Part shown: one piece after another, positions 18,295 through 27,210 of the stretch | Position numbering within the stretch: position 1 is the first letter of the stretch | Layout: every line of letters starts with the position of its first letter | Assembly (NCBI RefSeq): GCF_016124105.1 | Contig: NZ_JADGMQ010000007.1 | Location: forward strand, 124,001 to 188,000 | Direction of reading: 5' to 3' | From: Aquamicrobium zhengzhouense | GTDB lineage: Bacteria; Pseudomonadota; Alphaproteobacteria; Rhizobiales; Rhizobiaceae | DNA: 64,000 nt | Notes under the pieces: generated by a model | What the model was told of the DNA's origin: nothing | The model's database searches: none | Seen by the model: only the letters and a program-made list of their open reading frames with translations | Position numbers and translations under genes: made by a program

Positions 18295-19605
18295 TTAGTT
18301 ACCGATGGCTTCCTGGATGGCCGCGTTGCCGCGTTCCACGGATTTGTCGAGCGCTTCCTTCGCCGACTGGTCGCCAGCAAGCATCTTCTCGAACTCTTCG
18401 TTCTGGATGTCGCGGACCTGCGGCAGGTTGACGAGGCGAACACCCTTGGAATTCGGGGTCGGTTCCTTGCCCATCATCTGCTGGATCGGAATTTCACGAC
18501 CCGGGTTCTTCTCGTAGAAGCCCGATGCCTTGGTGGCTTCGTAAGCTTCAAGCGTCACCGGCAGGTAGCCCGAAACTTCGTGCAGGCGCTGCTGGATGTC
18601 GGTCTGCGACAGGAAGTTGAAGAAGGCAGCAACAGCCTTGTACTCTTCATCGCTCTTGCCACCGAAGACCCAGAGCGAAGCACCGCCCGGAATGGTGTTC
18701 TGCGGCGCACCTTCGAGATCGTCGTAGTAAGGCAGCTGGCCAAGGCCATAGTTCATGCCCGACTTCAGGACGTCACCCAGACCACCCGAAGATTCCGTCA
18801 TGATCGCGCATTCGCCCGACAGGAACAGCTGCTTGGCTTCCGAGGTACGGCCGCCGTAGCGGAAAGTGTCATCCTTGGCGAGGTCGGCGAAGTTCTGGAA
18901 GTGACGCACGAACGGCTCGGAATTGTAGGTCAGCTCGACGTCGGTCGAAGCCAGGCCGTTTTCCTGCGTTCCGTACTGCAGATTGTTCCAGGCAGCGAAG
19001 TTTTCGAGGCCGATCCAGGTCAGCCAGGTCGAGGTCAGGCCGCAGGATCCTGCGCCGCTCGACTTGATTTTCTTGGCAGCTTCGAACACTTCCGGCCAGG
19101 TTTTTGGCGGGTTGTCGGCGTCGAGGCCAGCCTTCTCGAAAAGATCCTTGTTGTAATAGAGGATCGGCGAGGAGGAGTTGTACGGGAACGACAGCATGGT
19201 GCCGTCCGGCTTCGAGTAATAGGCAACGATGCCCGGCAGGTACTTGCTCTTGTCGAACTCGGCGCCACCCATGGAGATGACTTCGGCGACCGGCTTGACC
19301 GCGCCTTCGGCGCCCATCATGACGCCGGTGCCAACGTCGAACACCTGCATGATGTGCGGCGCCTGACCCGCACGGAACGCGGCGATGCCTGCGTTCAGGG
19401 TTTCCGGATAGGTTCCCTTGAATACAGGGCTGACTTTGTAGTCGCTTTGGCTCTCGTTGAACTCCTTGGACAGAGTCTCCACGACTTCATTATTCGCGCC
19501 TGTCATTGCGTGCCACCAGGAAATCTCGGTGACCGCAAATGCAGCCGAAGACGACAGAATGGTAAAGGATGCGGCGATACCCGCCGCGAAGCCCAGAGTC
19601 TTCAT
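18295..19605 (-). CDS. ugpB: sn-Glycerol-3-phosphate periplasmic binding protein
   Basis: 436-residue family 1 solute-binding protein. A clear signal peptide (KTLGFAAGIAASFTILSSSAAFA) precedes ISWWHAMTGANNEVVE, the UgpB hallmark. LSFPYNSSSPILYYNKDLFEKAGLD and IPGGASLWVF are also characteristic. It is first in the operon ugpB-ugpA-ugpE-ugpC. A pair of identical 10-base repeats lies in its upstream region. Confidence 0.94.
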   Translation of the reverse strand: MKTLGFAAGIAASFTILSSSAAFAVTEISWWHAMTGANNEVVETLSKEFNESQSDYKVSPVFKGTYPETLNAGIAAFRAGQAPHIMQVFDVGTGVMMGAEGAVKPVAEVISMGGAEFDKSKYLPGIVAYYSKPDGTMLSFPYNSSSPILYYNKDLFEKAGLDADNPPKTWPEVFEAAKKIKSSGAGSCGLTSTWLTWIGLENFAAWNNLQYGTQENGLASTDVELTYNSEPFVRHFQNFADLAKDDTFRYGGRTSEAKQLFLSGECAIMTESSGGLGDVLKSGMNYGLGQLPYYDDLEGAPQNTIPGGASLWVFGGKSDEEYKAVAAFFNFLSQTDIQQRLHEVSGYLPVTLEAYEATKASGFYEKNPGREIPIQQMMGKEPTPNSKGVRLVNLPQVRDIQNEEFEKMLAGDQSAKEALDKSVERGNAAIQEAIGN

Positions 19606-19702
19606 ATTTGCTCGCTCCCATCAGTTGGCGAAGGTCGGCCCACAGGCAGAGATTTTCTCCCCACTGTGCCCGTTCCGCGTGCTCTAGTATTGTCCTGATG
19701 TG

Positions 19703-19743
19703 ACAGTTTCACAACCGTTTTGATTTTCTGCTTACAGTTTCAC
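19703..19743. promoter_or_regulatory. Tandem 10-base repeats upstream of ugpB
   Basis: ACAGTTTCAC occurs at 19703-19712 and again at 19734-19743, 31 bases apart (about three helical turns), within 140 bases upstream of ugpB. Read toward ugpB the unit is GTGAAACTGT. A regulator binding the same DNA face twice would fit. It does not match a complete Pho box. Confidence 0.35.
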
Positions 19744-19795
19744 TTTTGGTCCACAGGACGGGAAAGCGAAACTAAGCGAACCAGGATGGGTGCTG

Positions 19796-20479
19796 TCAAT
19801 CTCCGCTTTCCACCTTTCCGTCCACAACCTTGATCTGTCTTCTGCACGCGGCAGCAATTTTCTCATCGTGGGTGGAGATAAGGAAAGTAGTCTTTTCGAC
19901 TGTGTTGATCTCGCGAATCAGGTCCATGACCTGCTCTGCAGATTGCCGGTCAAGGTTTCCGGTCGGCTCGTCCGCAAGGACAAGCTCCGGCTGGTTCATC
20001 AGCGCTCTGGCGATTGCGACGCGCTGTTTCTGGCCGCCGGAAAGTTGCGTCGCTTTAAAGTGGATGCGTTCTTCAAGACCAACACGTTGCAACAGTTCTT
20101 CGCCGCGCTGACGCGCCTTGCGGGTCTCGCGGCCTGCGCTGACCGCCGTGGGAAAGATCACGTTCTCCAGCGCCGTGAAGTCCGGCAACAGATGATGAAA
20201 CTGGAAGACGAAACCGATATGGCGGTTACGGAACTCCGTTAGTGCCGCGTCGCTCGCCTGGGTCATGTCCTCGCCAAGCATGCGGTGTTCACCCGATGTC
20301 GGCCGCATCAAGGTGCCCAAAATGGTGAGAAGCGTGCTCTTGCCCGAACCCGACGGCCCGAGCAGAGCGGCAAGATCGCCCTCGTGAAGAACCATGGAAA
20401 GATCGCGAAGAACCCGGGTCGCAGTGTCGCCTTCGCCGAAGGTTTTCACCAGATCACTGACTTCGACGAGCACGCTCAT
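19796..20479 (-). CDS. LolD/MacB-type ABC transporter ATPase
   Basis: 227-residue ATPase with Walker A GPSGSGKS (residues 41-48), signature LSGGQKQRVAIARAL and Walker B LVLADEPTGNLD, in the style of the LolD/MacB/FtsE family. The start overlaps the stop of the FtsX-type permease gene as ATGA. It forms an export or mechanotransmission system with the permease and the fusion protein encoded just upstream. The transported substrate is unknown. Confidence 0.92.
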   Translation of the reverse strand: MSVLVEVSDLVKTFGEGDTATRVLRDLSMVLHEGDLAALLGPSGSGKSTLLTILGTLMRPTSGEHRMLGEDMTQASDAALTEFRNRHIGFVFQFHHLLPDFTALENVIFPTAVSAGRETRKARQRGEELLQRVGLEERIHFKATQLSGGQKQRVAIARALMNQPELVLADEPTGNLDRQSAEQVMDLIREINTVEKTTFLISTHDEKIAAACRRQIKVVDGKVESGD

Positions 20480-21681
20480 TGGCCGATCACCTCGACCGGA
20501 TCCACCTTGGCAGCGGCGCGTGCGGGCAAGATGGAAGCAATGATCGCGCCTATTACGGTCAGGACGATGGCGAGGAGATAATCTCCCTGGCGAACGTCAA
20601 TCGGAAAGCCGCCGGAGGCGGCCTCCTCAGGCACCGGAAATGGCGACATGACGAGATAGCCGGCTCCTGCGCCGAGGACGCCGCCGATAAGACCGACGAG
20701 CATGCCCTGAAAGACGAAGACGCTGACGACGAACATGCGGCTCGCGCCAAATGCGCGCATGATTCCGATTTCCGGGCGGCGGCGGTAGGTCGAAAGCAGG
20801 AGCGCGCTGGCAACGCCAATGACGATCGTGATCAGCGAGAACGCCTTGATGAGGTCTCCGGAGTTCGCCTGAGCCCGCAGTCCATCCAGTAATTGGGCGT
20901 TGTTCTCGGTCCAGGGTGTTGCCTCAAGCCCCGTTGCAGCAGCAATGCGGTCTGCGAACAATTCCGCTGAATTGAGGTCGTTCAGCTTGATCTCTATCCT
21001 GCTGATGCCCTGGTCGAGATCAAAGAGGGATCTCGCCGCCGCGATGCTGACGAAAGCCGATCTTGCATCGAGCGTTTCCACGCCGAGTGAAAAGATGCCC
21101 GCGATCATCAAGGAACGCTCGACGTCGCGGTCCGATTGAAGAGTGATGATCTGGCCGACCCCGACGCCCAGATCTGAGGCGAGCGAGGCCCCGATCAAAA
21201 TGCTGGAATTGGTCAGGCGGTCACTGCCGCTCACCAGCTTGCCGCGAATGTCGGCAATTGCCGAAACCTTTCCGGGCTCCACGCCGGTGACGTAGACGGG
21301 TGCGCGGGACTGGCCGCGTATGACGAACCCGTTACCAACAATTTGGGGAGAGGCGGCCTTCACCCCCTCCATTTCCTCGATCAGAGGAAGGAAAATGTCG
21401 CCGGTCCGCAGGACCTCCCGTTGCGCGGTCGCCTTCTGGAAGACAACGGCCGAACCATTCGGCTCTCCGGAAATGAGGGTAGCATCACGCTTGGGGGCCT
21501 CCAGCGTGACATGTGCGATATCGCCGACTGTGCGGTCAACGAGATAGCTTCCAAGACCACCGATCAGCGCGCTGATGAAGACGAACACAAAGACGCCGAT
21601 CGCGACGCCAAGAACGAGCAATCCCGTTTGCAGCTTGCTTGAGGCGAGGTAGCGAAGGGCAAACTTCAGGACGTAGAGCAT
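20476..21681 (-). CDS. FtsX-type ABC transporter permease (MacB-like)
   Basis: 401-residue inner-membrane protein. One N-terminal helix (TGLLVLGVAIGVFVFVFISALIGGLG) is followed by a large periplasmic domain of about 220 residues and three C-terminal helices. The conserved cytoplasmic segment RRRPEIGIMRAFGAS is the FtsX/MacB/LolC coupling region. It is encoded 3 bases after the MacA-like gene and overlaps the ATPase gene. The topology suggests efflux or lipoprotein-like handling rather than import. Confidence 0.91.
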   Translation of the reverse strand: MLYVLKFALRYLASSKLQTGLLVLGVAIGVFVFVFISALIGGLGSYLVDRTVGDIAHVTLEAPKRDATLISGEPNGSAVVFQKATAQREVLRTGDIFLPLIEEMEGVKAASPQIVGNGFVIRGQSRAPVYVTGVEPGKVSAIADIRGKLVSGSDRLTNSSILIGASLASDLGVGVGQIITLQSDRDVERSLMIAGIFSLGVETLDARSAFVSIAAARSLFDLDQGISRIEIKLNDLNSAELFADRIAAATGLEATPWTENNAQLLDGLRAQANSGDLIKAFSLITIVIGVASALLLSTYRRRPEIGIMRAFGASRMFVVSVFVFQGMLVGLIGGVLGAGAGYLVMSPFPVPEEAASGGFPIDVRQGDYLLAIVLTVIGAIIASILPARAAAKVDPVEVIGQ

Positions 21682-21684
21682 CGG

Positions 21685-22725
21685 TTACCCTGCCGTCGCC
21701 TTGACGCCAGGTTTGACGCGTGCCGGGTCGAGGATAACGCTGTCTCCTTCACCAAGACCTTCGGTGACGATCACCCGCTCAGACGGCCAGTCCGCGAATT
21801 GTACGACCCGCTTTTCAACGATCCTGTCGCCGAGCACCATCACATAAGTCTCCCGGCCCTCAGAAGCGATGGCGCTGCGCGGAAGCGAAAGCGCCGCATC
21901 GAATTCCTTGATGATGACATTGGCATTGACCGTGAGGCCAATCGGCAGCGTTCCGTCGCTGTCGAACGCGATCTTGATCTTGCGTCCGCCCGTCGAGGGA
22001 TCAACTTTGGGGGCCGTGAAGGTGACGGTCCCTTCCAGCGGCACGCTGACGCCAATCGGTAAAAGCTGCGCCTTCAAGCCCTCGCTGATATGCGCAGAAT
22101 AAAGTTCATCTACGTCAGTTTCGACGATCAGTTCGCTGGTGTCAGCGATCACAAACAGCTCGCTTTGCGTGTCGACAAGCTGGCCAAGATCGACACCGCG
22201 CGTCAGGACGACGCCGGAGATCGGCGCTCGGACGAGATATTGGAACGCTTGCTCCTTGGCTTGCTCAAGAACAGCTTCCAGCCGTGCCGTTTCGGTAATC
22301 GCGCTTTCCAGAGCAAGCTCGGCATCTTCAAGGGCGGAACGTGGACTGTTCGCACCAAGGGCCCTTGCGCGTGCCACGGTCACTTCCGCCTGGCGTTGCT
22401 TGCTGCGCTGTCCTTCGAGCGCGGCGGTGGCCTCATCGACCTGCGCCTGGACAATCGCCATGTCGAGAGACACCAGAATATCGCCAGCCTCGACGACGTC
22501 GCCTTCATCGACATGCAGTTCGAGCGCCTTCGCGGAAACCGGAGCGCGTACGGTTACGCTGTTGCGGGCAGCCACCCGCCCATTGACCGCCAACACCTGC
22601 GAAATCGGTCCAGAAGTGGCAATTTCGACAGCGACCTCGATCGGCTTTTCCGCCCAGGGCTGGAAGTATCCTACGAATACGGCGGCTGCGAAAAGGACGA
22701 CAACAACAAGCCACCGTTTGGACAA
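21685..22725 (-). CDS. MacA-like periplasmic membrane fusion protein (HlyD/RND family)
   Basis: 346-residue protein with one N-terminal membrane anchor (LVVVVLFAAAVFVGYF). A split biotinyl-lipoyl-like domain (VNGRVAARNSVTVRAPVSAKALELHVDEGDVVEAGDIL and VRAPISGVVLTRGVDLGQLV) flanks an alpha-helical hairpin of about 70 residues. Beta-barrel and membrane-proximal domains follow. The start appears to be a TTG at 22725. With the permease and ATPase it makes a MacAB-like tripartite pump; no outer-membrane factor is encoded nearby. Confidence 0.9.
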   Translation of the reverse strand: MSKRWLVVVVLFAAAVFVGYFQPWAEKPIEVAVEIATSGPISQVLAVNGRVAARNSVTVRAPVSAKALELHVDEGDVVEAGDILVSLDMAIVQAQVDEATAALEGQRSKQRQAEVTVARARALGANSPRSALEDAELALESAITETARLEAVLEQAKEQAFQYLVRAPISGVVLTRGVDLGQLVDTQSELFVIADTSELIVETDVDELYSAHISEGLKAQLLPIGVSVPLEGTVTFTAPKVDPSTGGRKIKIAFDSDGTLPIGLTVNANVIIKEFDAALSLPRSAIASEGRETYVMVLGDRIVEKRVVQFADWPSERVIVTEGLGEGDSVILDPARVKPGVKATAG

Positions 22726-22953
22726 AACTCACCGCCTGATTTTGTGGAACCGAGCGAAAAAGCTGCCGATCCCGCCACCAACTCCGCCGCAATATAAGGT
22801 CGCGCCGACCTGCGGCAAACATTGACGAACCAGTTTCTCGTTCGATCCGCGCGCGTTGCTACGTCGCACTATCTGCGCGCTACCACTTAAGAACAGGTTC
22901 TTTTCGGCCGGACGACGTCTTTATGTTCGCTACCCAGGTAGCAGTTGACGCAC

Positions 22954-24375
22954 ATGCAAACATCTCAGCAACAACACCGCCAGGCGATGTCGACAGCGGC
23001 GAGCCCGATTGCACGCGAGCGTCCGCCTAAGGGTGCCAGGCGGTCAAAACCCAATTCATCGAGGCTAAATGCCGCTTCAGGTGAGCTCGACGCGACGCGG
23101 CAAAGGCTGCCGCTGCCTGTCATTCTTCTTCTGGTCTCGCTCCAGATCCCGTGGATCATCAATCTTGGCGCGCTGCGCCTGACGCCCTACCGCCTCGTCC
23201 TCCTCATTCTCGTTCCATTGTTGTTGGTGCGATGGGCAAGAGGCGGGGCAGGCAAGGTCCGCCTCACTGATTTTGCGCTGTTCGGTCTTTGCGTCTGGTG
23301 CACCCTTGCCATTCTCGTCATTCATGGCCTTGGCGAGACGATCGAGCCTGCAGGGATCTACTTCATCGAGACGATGGGCGGTTTTCTGGTCGCCCGATGT
23401 TACATTCGCGATGAACACGCCTTCTTCCAGATGGCGAAGCTGCTCTTCATCATCACCCTCGTCCTTTTGCCCTTTGCCATGCACGAGACCTTCACGGGCG
23501 GCAAAGTGCTGCTGCAGACATTGCAGCTGGTGATGCCGACTTATGAAATGATCGCGATGCCCCAGCGGTGGGGGCTTGATCGCGCGCAGGTCAATTACAT
23601 CCATCCGATCCATTTCGGCCTGAATATTGGCTGCACGCTGACGCTTGCCTGGATGGTTGTGGGCTACGGGAAACCGCTGATAAAGCGCCTTGTCGCCGCG
23701 GGGCTGGTGTTCTTCACCTCGTTCCTGTCCCTGTCATCTGGACCATTGTCCTCAATGGTGGGGCAGATCGGCTTGATGGGCTGGGGCGGGGTCCTGCAGC
23801 GCTTTCCGCTGAAATGGAGCCTCATGGCGGCGGGCGGCATTACCCTCTTCGTCCTCACGGAGTTGTTCGCCAACCGGTCGATGGCCGTGATCCTCCTTTC
23901 CATGTTCGCGTTCGATGCTGATTCTGCCTACATCAGAACGCTGACCTGGGAGTACGGGACGCAGTCGATCATGAACAATCCGCTGTTCGGGGTCGGCTTC
24001 AACATGTGGGACAAGCCTGCATGGCTGACTGAAAGCATCGACATGCACTGGATCATCGATGCTGTGCGCCACGGCATTCCCGCAGGTGTCCTCACCTTCC
24101 TCGCGCTCGGAAGCGCGCTGTGGACAATCGGACGGGTCTCCCTGACGGACGACAAGCTGCGCACCTTCCGCGCCGCCTACATGTTCACGATCGCAGGTTT
24201 CTTCATGACTGGGTGGGCGGTCTATTTCTGGGAATCGACCTATGTTCTCTTCACCTTCCTTCTCGGCAGCGGCTTCTGGCTGCTGGATCGAGAGGAAGAG
24301 CCGCTCCGAAAACGCTTCAAGGCGCGACCAAATCAAGCCGATCGGATCGCGGAGAGACGGCGCTCAAGAGCATAG
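22954..24375 (+). CDS. Wzy/O-antigen-ligase-type polytopic membrane protein
   Basis: About 473 residues with a basic, disordered N-terminus of some 50 residues and then ten or more predicted membrane helices. The large loop near residues 330-380 (DSAYIRTLTWEYGTQSIMNNPLFGVGFNMWDKP) has the R...W...NPLFGVGF pattern of O-antigen ligase/polymerase (Wzy, WaaL, ExoQ-like) proteins. It may act in surface polysaccharide polymerisation or ligation, but no glycosyltransferase is nearby. The start could be the ATG at 22954 or a TTG at 22945. Its 3' end overlaps the convergent yehW-like gene by 43 bases. Confidence 0.8.
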   Translation: MQTSQQQHRQAMSTAASPIARERPPKGARRSKPNSSRLNAASGELDATRQRLPLPVILLLVSLQIPWIINLGALRLTPYRLVLLILVPLLLVRWARGGAGKVRLTDFALFGLCVWCTLAILVIHGLGETIEPAGIYFIETMGGFLVARCYIRDEHAFFQMAKLLFIITLVLLPFAMHETFTGGKVLLQTLQLVMPTYEMIAMPQRWGLDRAQVNYIHPIHFGLNIGCTLTLAWMVVGYGKPLIKRLVAAGLVFFTSFLSLSSGPLSSMVGQIGLMGWGGVLQRFPLKWSLMAAGGITLFVLTELFANRSMAVILLSMFAFDADSAYIRTLTWEYGTQSIMNNPLFGVGFNMWDKPAWLTESIDMHWIIDAVRHGIPAGVLTFLALGSALWTIGRVSLTDDKLRTFRAAYMFTIAGFFMTGWAVYFWESTYVLFTFLLGSGFWLLDREEEPLRKRFKARPNQADRIAERRRSRA

Positions 24376-25070
24376 AGCGCATCGTGGATCAGGACCGCCA
24401 TCATCGCGACCACCACCGCCCCTTGAAGCACATAGGCGAAATTGTTGGATTGCAGCCCCGCGATGATGACTTCGCCAAGTGTCGGCGCAGCGACGGTGGA
24501 ACCAATCGTCGCCGTCGAAAGGCTGATGACGACCGCCACGCGAATTCCCGCGAGGATGAGCGGCAAGCATAGGGGCAGCTCGACCGAAAACAGCCGCTGC
24601 GTTCCCGTCATGCCGACGCCCTTGGCCGCCTCCTGGACATCCCGCGGCAGAGTGGAGAGCCCGGTCAGAGTGTTCTCGAAAATTGGCAGCATCGCGTAGA
24701 GGAACAGGGCCAGGAAGGTCGGCACGACGCCAAATCCCGTGGCGGGAACTGCCAGCGCGAGAACGGCCACCGGCGGGAATGTCTGGCCGATATTGACGAC
24801 ACTGCGCGCCAGAGGCAGCAGCTCGGTGCCGGATCTGCGGGTAACGAATATCGCCATCGCAACGGCAATCGCGCTGGCAACGATGGTCGCCGCAAAGACG
24901 ATGCCAAGATGCTGAAGCGCCAGCACCCAAAGGCTCTGGCGTTCATAGATGACAGGTCCATTTCCCTGCGCCGCCATCGACAAAAGTGGCGCGAAACTCG
25001 TCGGAGAGATCAGGAACGCGAGCAGGCAGACAAAGGCTAGAATACGCAGCAGTGCCGGCAGCCGCTTCAT
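24333..25070 (-). CDS. Osmoprotectant ABC transporter permease, YehW-like
   Basis: 245-residue permease of the OpuB/YehW type. It has about six helices, ISPTSFAPLLSMAAQG in the first periplasmic loop, NIGQTFPPVAVLALAVP, and the EAA loop DVQEAAKGVGMTGTQRLFSVELPLCLP. The start overlaps the ATPase stop as ATGA. The four-gene order binding protein, long permease, ATPase and short permease matches E. coli yehZYXW (low-affinity betaine uptake). Confidence 0.9.
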   Translation of the reverse strand: MKRLPALLRILAFVCLLAFLISPTSFAPLLSMAAQGNGPVIYERQSLWVLALQHLGIVFAATIVASAIAVAMAIFVTRRSGTELLPLARSVVNIGQTFPPVAVLALAVPATGFGVVPTFLALFLYAMLPIFENTLTGLSTLPRDVQEAAKGVGMTGTQRLFSVELPLCLPLILAGIRVAVVISLSTATIGSTVAAPTLGEVIIAGLQSNNFAYVLQGAVVVAMMAVLIHDALYALERRLSAIRSA

Positions 25071-26005
25071 GGCGTGCCAGATCCGTTGCGCACCAAGCTG
25101 TCCAGCGTGATCTGGCCGACAATCCTGGCGTTCTCATCTTTGACGGGAAGGCTGGTTTTCCCCTGCGCCACGAATTCCGCGAGAGCGTCGCGCAAGGAGA
25201 GCTGCCCTGAAATCGGAGAGCCTGATGCTTCGCCTGGCTCGATCAGATCTTCAACGCTGGCAAAGGCCAGCAGCCGGAACGGCTTCTCGCCCTTGCCAAC
25301 GAGGGACTCGACAAACTCGCTCGCGGGATTGCGCAGCACATCTGCCGGTTCGGCAAACTGGACGAGTTCGCCGCCGTCCATGATCGCGATGCGGTGGCCA
25401 AGCGCCAGCGCCTCTTCCATGTCATGCGTGACCATGACGATGGTCGTTCCCAATTGCTGCTGAATTTTCTGGAGGTCCTCGCGCGCCTTGTTCCGGATCA
25501 CCGGGTCGAGCGCGCCGAAAGGCTCATCCATGAGGAGGATGTTTGGTCGTGCAGCAAGAGCCCGTGCAACGCCTACGCGCTGCTGCTGTCCGCCCGACAA
25601 TTCGTGCGGGTAGCGGTCTCGGTAGATTGCCGGGTCAAGCTGGAAAAGGCTCAGCAGCTCGTCCACGCGCTCGCCGGTCTTCTCTACCGTCCAGCCGAGC
25701 AGTCCTGGCACTGTGCCGATGTTCTCGGCGACGCTGCGATGAGGGAACAGGCCATGCTGCTGGATCGCATAGCCGATGGATCGGCGCAGCTGCGGCCCGG
25801 AGACATCGCGATTATCGACCCCGTCGATCTTGATCGTACCCTCATCGACTTCCACCAGCCGGTTGATCATCCGCAGTAATGTCGTCTTGCCCGAACCGGA
25901 CATGCCGACAATGGTGACGAATTCATGGGCCCGAATTGTCATCGAGACGTTCTTGACCGCCGGAAGGCCATTATACCTCTTGCTGACGTTCTCGATTTCG
26001 ATCAT
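25067..26005 (-). CDS. Osmoprotectant ABC transporter ATPase with C-terminal CBS-type region, YehX-like
   Basis: 312-residue OpuCA/YehX ATPase. It has Walker A GMSGSGKT (residues 34-41), Q-loop QQHGLFPHRSVAENI, signature LSGGQQQRVGVARAL and Walker B LLMDEPFGALDP. The last 80 residues contain a CBS-like segment (LRDALAEFVAQGKTSLPVKDENARIVGQITLDSLVR), a region that senses ionic strength in OpuA-type relatives. Both flanking permease genes overlap it by 4 bases. Confidence 0.92.
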   Translation of the reverse strand: MIEIENVSKRYNGLPAVKNVSMTIRAHEFVTIVGMSGSGKTTLLRMINRLVEVDEGTIKIDGVDNRDVSGPQLRRSIGYAIQQHGLFPHRSVAENIGTVPGLLGWTVEKTGERVDELLSLFQLDPAIYRDRYPHELSGGQQQRVGVARALAARPNILLMDEPFGALDPVIRNKAREDLQKIQQQLGTTIVMVTHDMEEALALGHRIAIMDGGELVQFAEPADVLRNPASEFVESLVGKGEKPFRLLAFASVEDLIEPGEASGSPISGQLSLRDALAEFVAQGKTSLPVKDENARIVGQITLDSLVRNGSGTP

Positions 26006-27210
26006 TCGGCTTTTCCCTGTGCGCCGGGCGATGATGCGGCTTCGATCACCGCATCAAGAACCACCGCGGCCGAGACGGCGAGAAGTACGGTCGGCAGTGC
26101 GCCAAGCAGTACCAGATCCGTTGCCATCTGTCCGAGCCCCTGAAACACGAAGACCCCATATCCGCCGCCGCCGATCAGGGCGGCGATGGTGACCAGCCCG
26201 ATATTCTGAACAAGAACGATCCGAATGCCGGTCAGGATGGTCGGCAGCGCCAGCGGAAAATCGACCCTTGCGAGCCGCTGCCATGCGGTCATTCCCGTGC
26301 CGCGCGCCGCATCCCGGACGTTGTGCGGAACGCCAGCCAGCCCCGCGACGGTGTTGGCGACAACCGGCAGAAGCGAATAGAGAAACAGCGCAACGAAAGC
26401 CGGGGCGGTGCCGATCCCGCGGATCCCCAATTCGCTGGCACCCGGAATATTTGTTGCGATCCAGCCCAAGGGCGCGATGAGCAAGGTGAACATCGCCATC
26501 GATGGAATGGTCTGGATGGTATTCAGGATGTTTAGGATTGCGCTGCGCGTGGCGGGCAGGGCGTAACACACGAGACCGATCGGGATACCTGCCAGGATCG
26601 CCGCTGCCATCGAGCCCATTGCGAGCACGAGATGGTTGCGGCCTTCCGCCCAGAAGGATGCCGCGCGGGTGGAATATTCCTTCAGGAGCGACAGGTCATC
26701 CCAAAGACCAGCTGCCAGCCCGAGGCCAAAGACAAGATAGAAGGCGGCAAGTATCACCAGCCGCACCAGCGGTTTGACGGACAGTCGCGACAGCGCGTCG
26801 ATGATGAGAAGCGCAAACGCAATCACCAGAAGCCAGAAGCCGGCGGCTGGCGAGACGCGTGCAAGTTTGTCGCCCTCGGAAGTCAGGTAACCCGCAGCAG
26901 TGCCGATGAGAAGGAGGACGACGATCAGGCCCGCAAGACCTGATGCCAGGCGCAGAAGATGCGACCGTCCAAGCGCACCTGCCGCTGCCGCCGCGACGAT
27001 CCCCAGCATCGCGGCCAAGGCGAGACTGGAGGGCAGCGCGTTCCAGAACTCGACCGCGCTTCCCTGCACGATCCGGTTTGCGCGAAACGTCGCAAAGGAG
27101 GCGCCACCAAGCCCCCAACCCGTCAGCAAGGCGACCAGCAGACCAAGCTTATCGACATGCAGCGCCGCAATGCCCCTGGGCGAAGTGGCGGGGTTGGCCA
27201 CCGGCGGCAC
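26002..27210 (-). CDS. Osmoprotectant ABC transporter permease with N-terminal extension, YehY-like
   Basis: 402-residue permease in two parts. About 190 N-terminal residues form four or five extra helices, and the C-terminal part is the transport domain (LVLAMGSMAAAILAGIPIGL, NTIQTIPSMAMFTLL, EAA loop NVRDAARGTGMTAWQRLARVDFPLALP). This length and arrangement match YehY (about 385) rather than short OpuCB/OpuCD proteins. The GTG start at 27210 directly follows the binding-protein stop. Confidence 0.88.
   Translation of the reverse strand: MPPVANPATSPRGIAALHVDKLGLLVALLTGWGLGGASFATFRANRIVQGSAVEFWNALPSSLALAAMLGIVAAAAAGALGRSHLLRLASGLAGLIVVLLLIGTAAGYLTSEGDKLARVSPAAGFWLLVIAFALLIIDALSRLSVKPLVRLVILAAFYLVFGLGLAAGLWDDLSLLKEYSTRAASFWAEGRNHLVLAMGSMAAAILAGIPIGLVCYALPATRSAILNILNTIQTIPSMAMFTLLIAPLGWIATNIPGASELGIRGIGTAPAFVALFLYSLLPVVANTVAGLAGVPHNVRDAARGTGMTAWQRLARVDFPLALPTILTGIRIVLVQNIGLVTIAALIGGGGYGVFVFQGLGQMATDLVLLGALPTVLLAVSAAVVLDAVIEAASSPGAQGKAE

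Noticed and set aside
18283-19698. 471-codon plus-strand frame across ugpB
   Set aside because: Antisense to a conserved binding protein with signal peptide; no motif.
19680-19745. Pho box upstream of ugpB
   Set aside because: Only one CTGTCAC-like half-site is present; the second half-site at the proper spacing is missing.
22090-22797. Plus-strand frames opposite the MacA-like gene
   Set aside because: The minus-strand protein shows lipoyl-type domains and a membrane anchor; the plus-strand frames show nothing.
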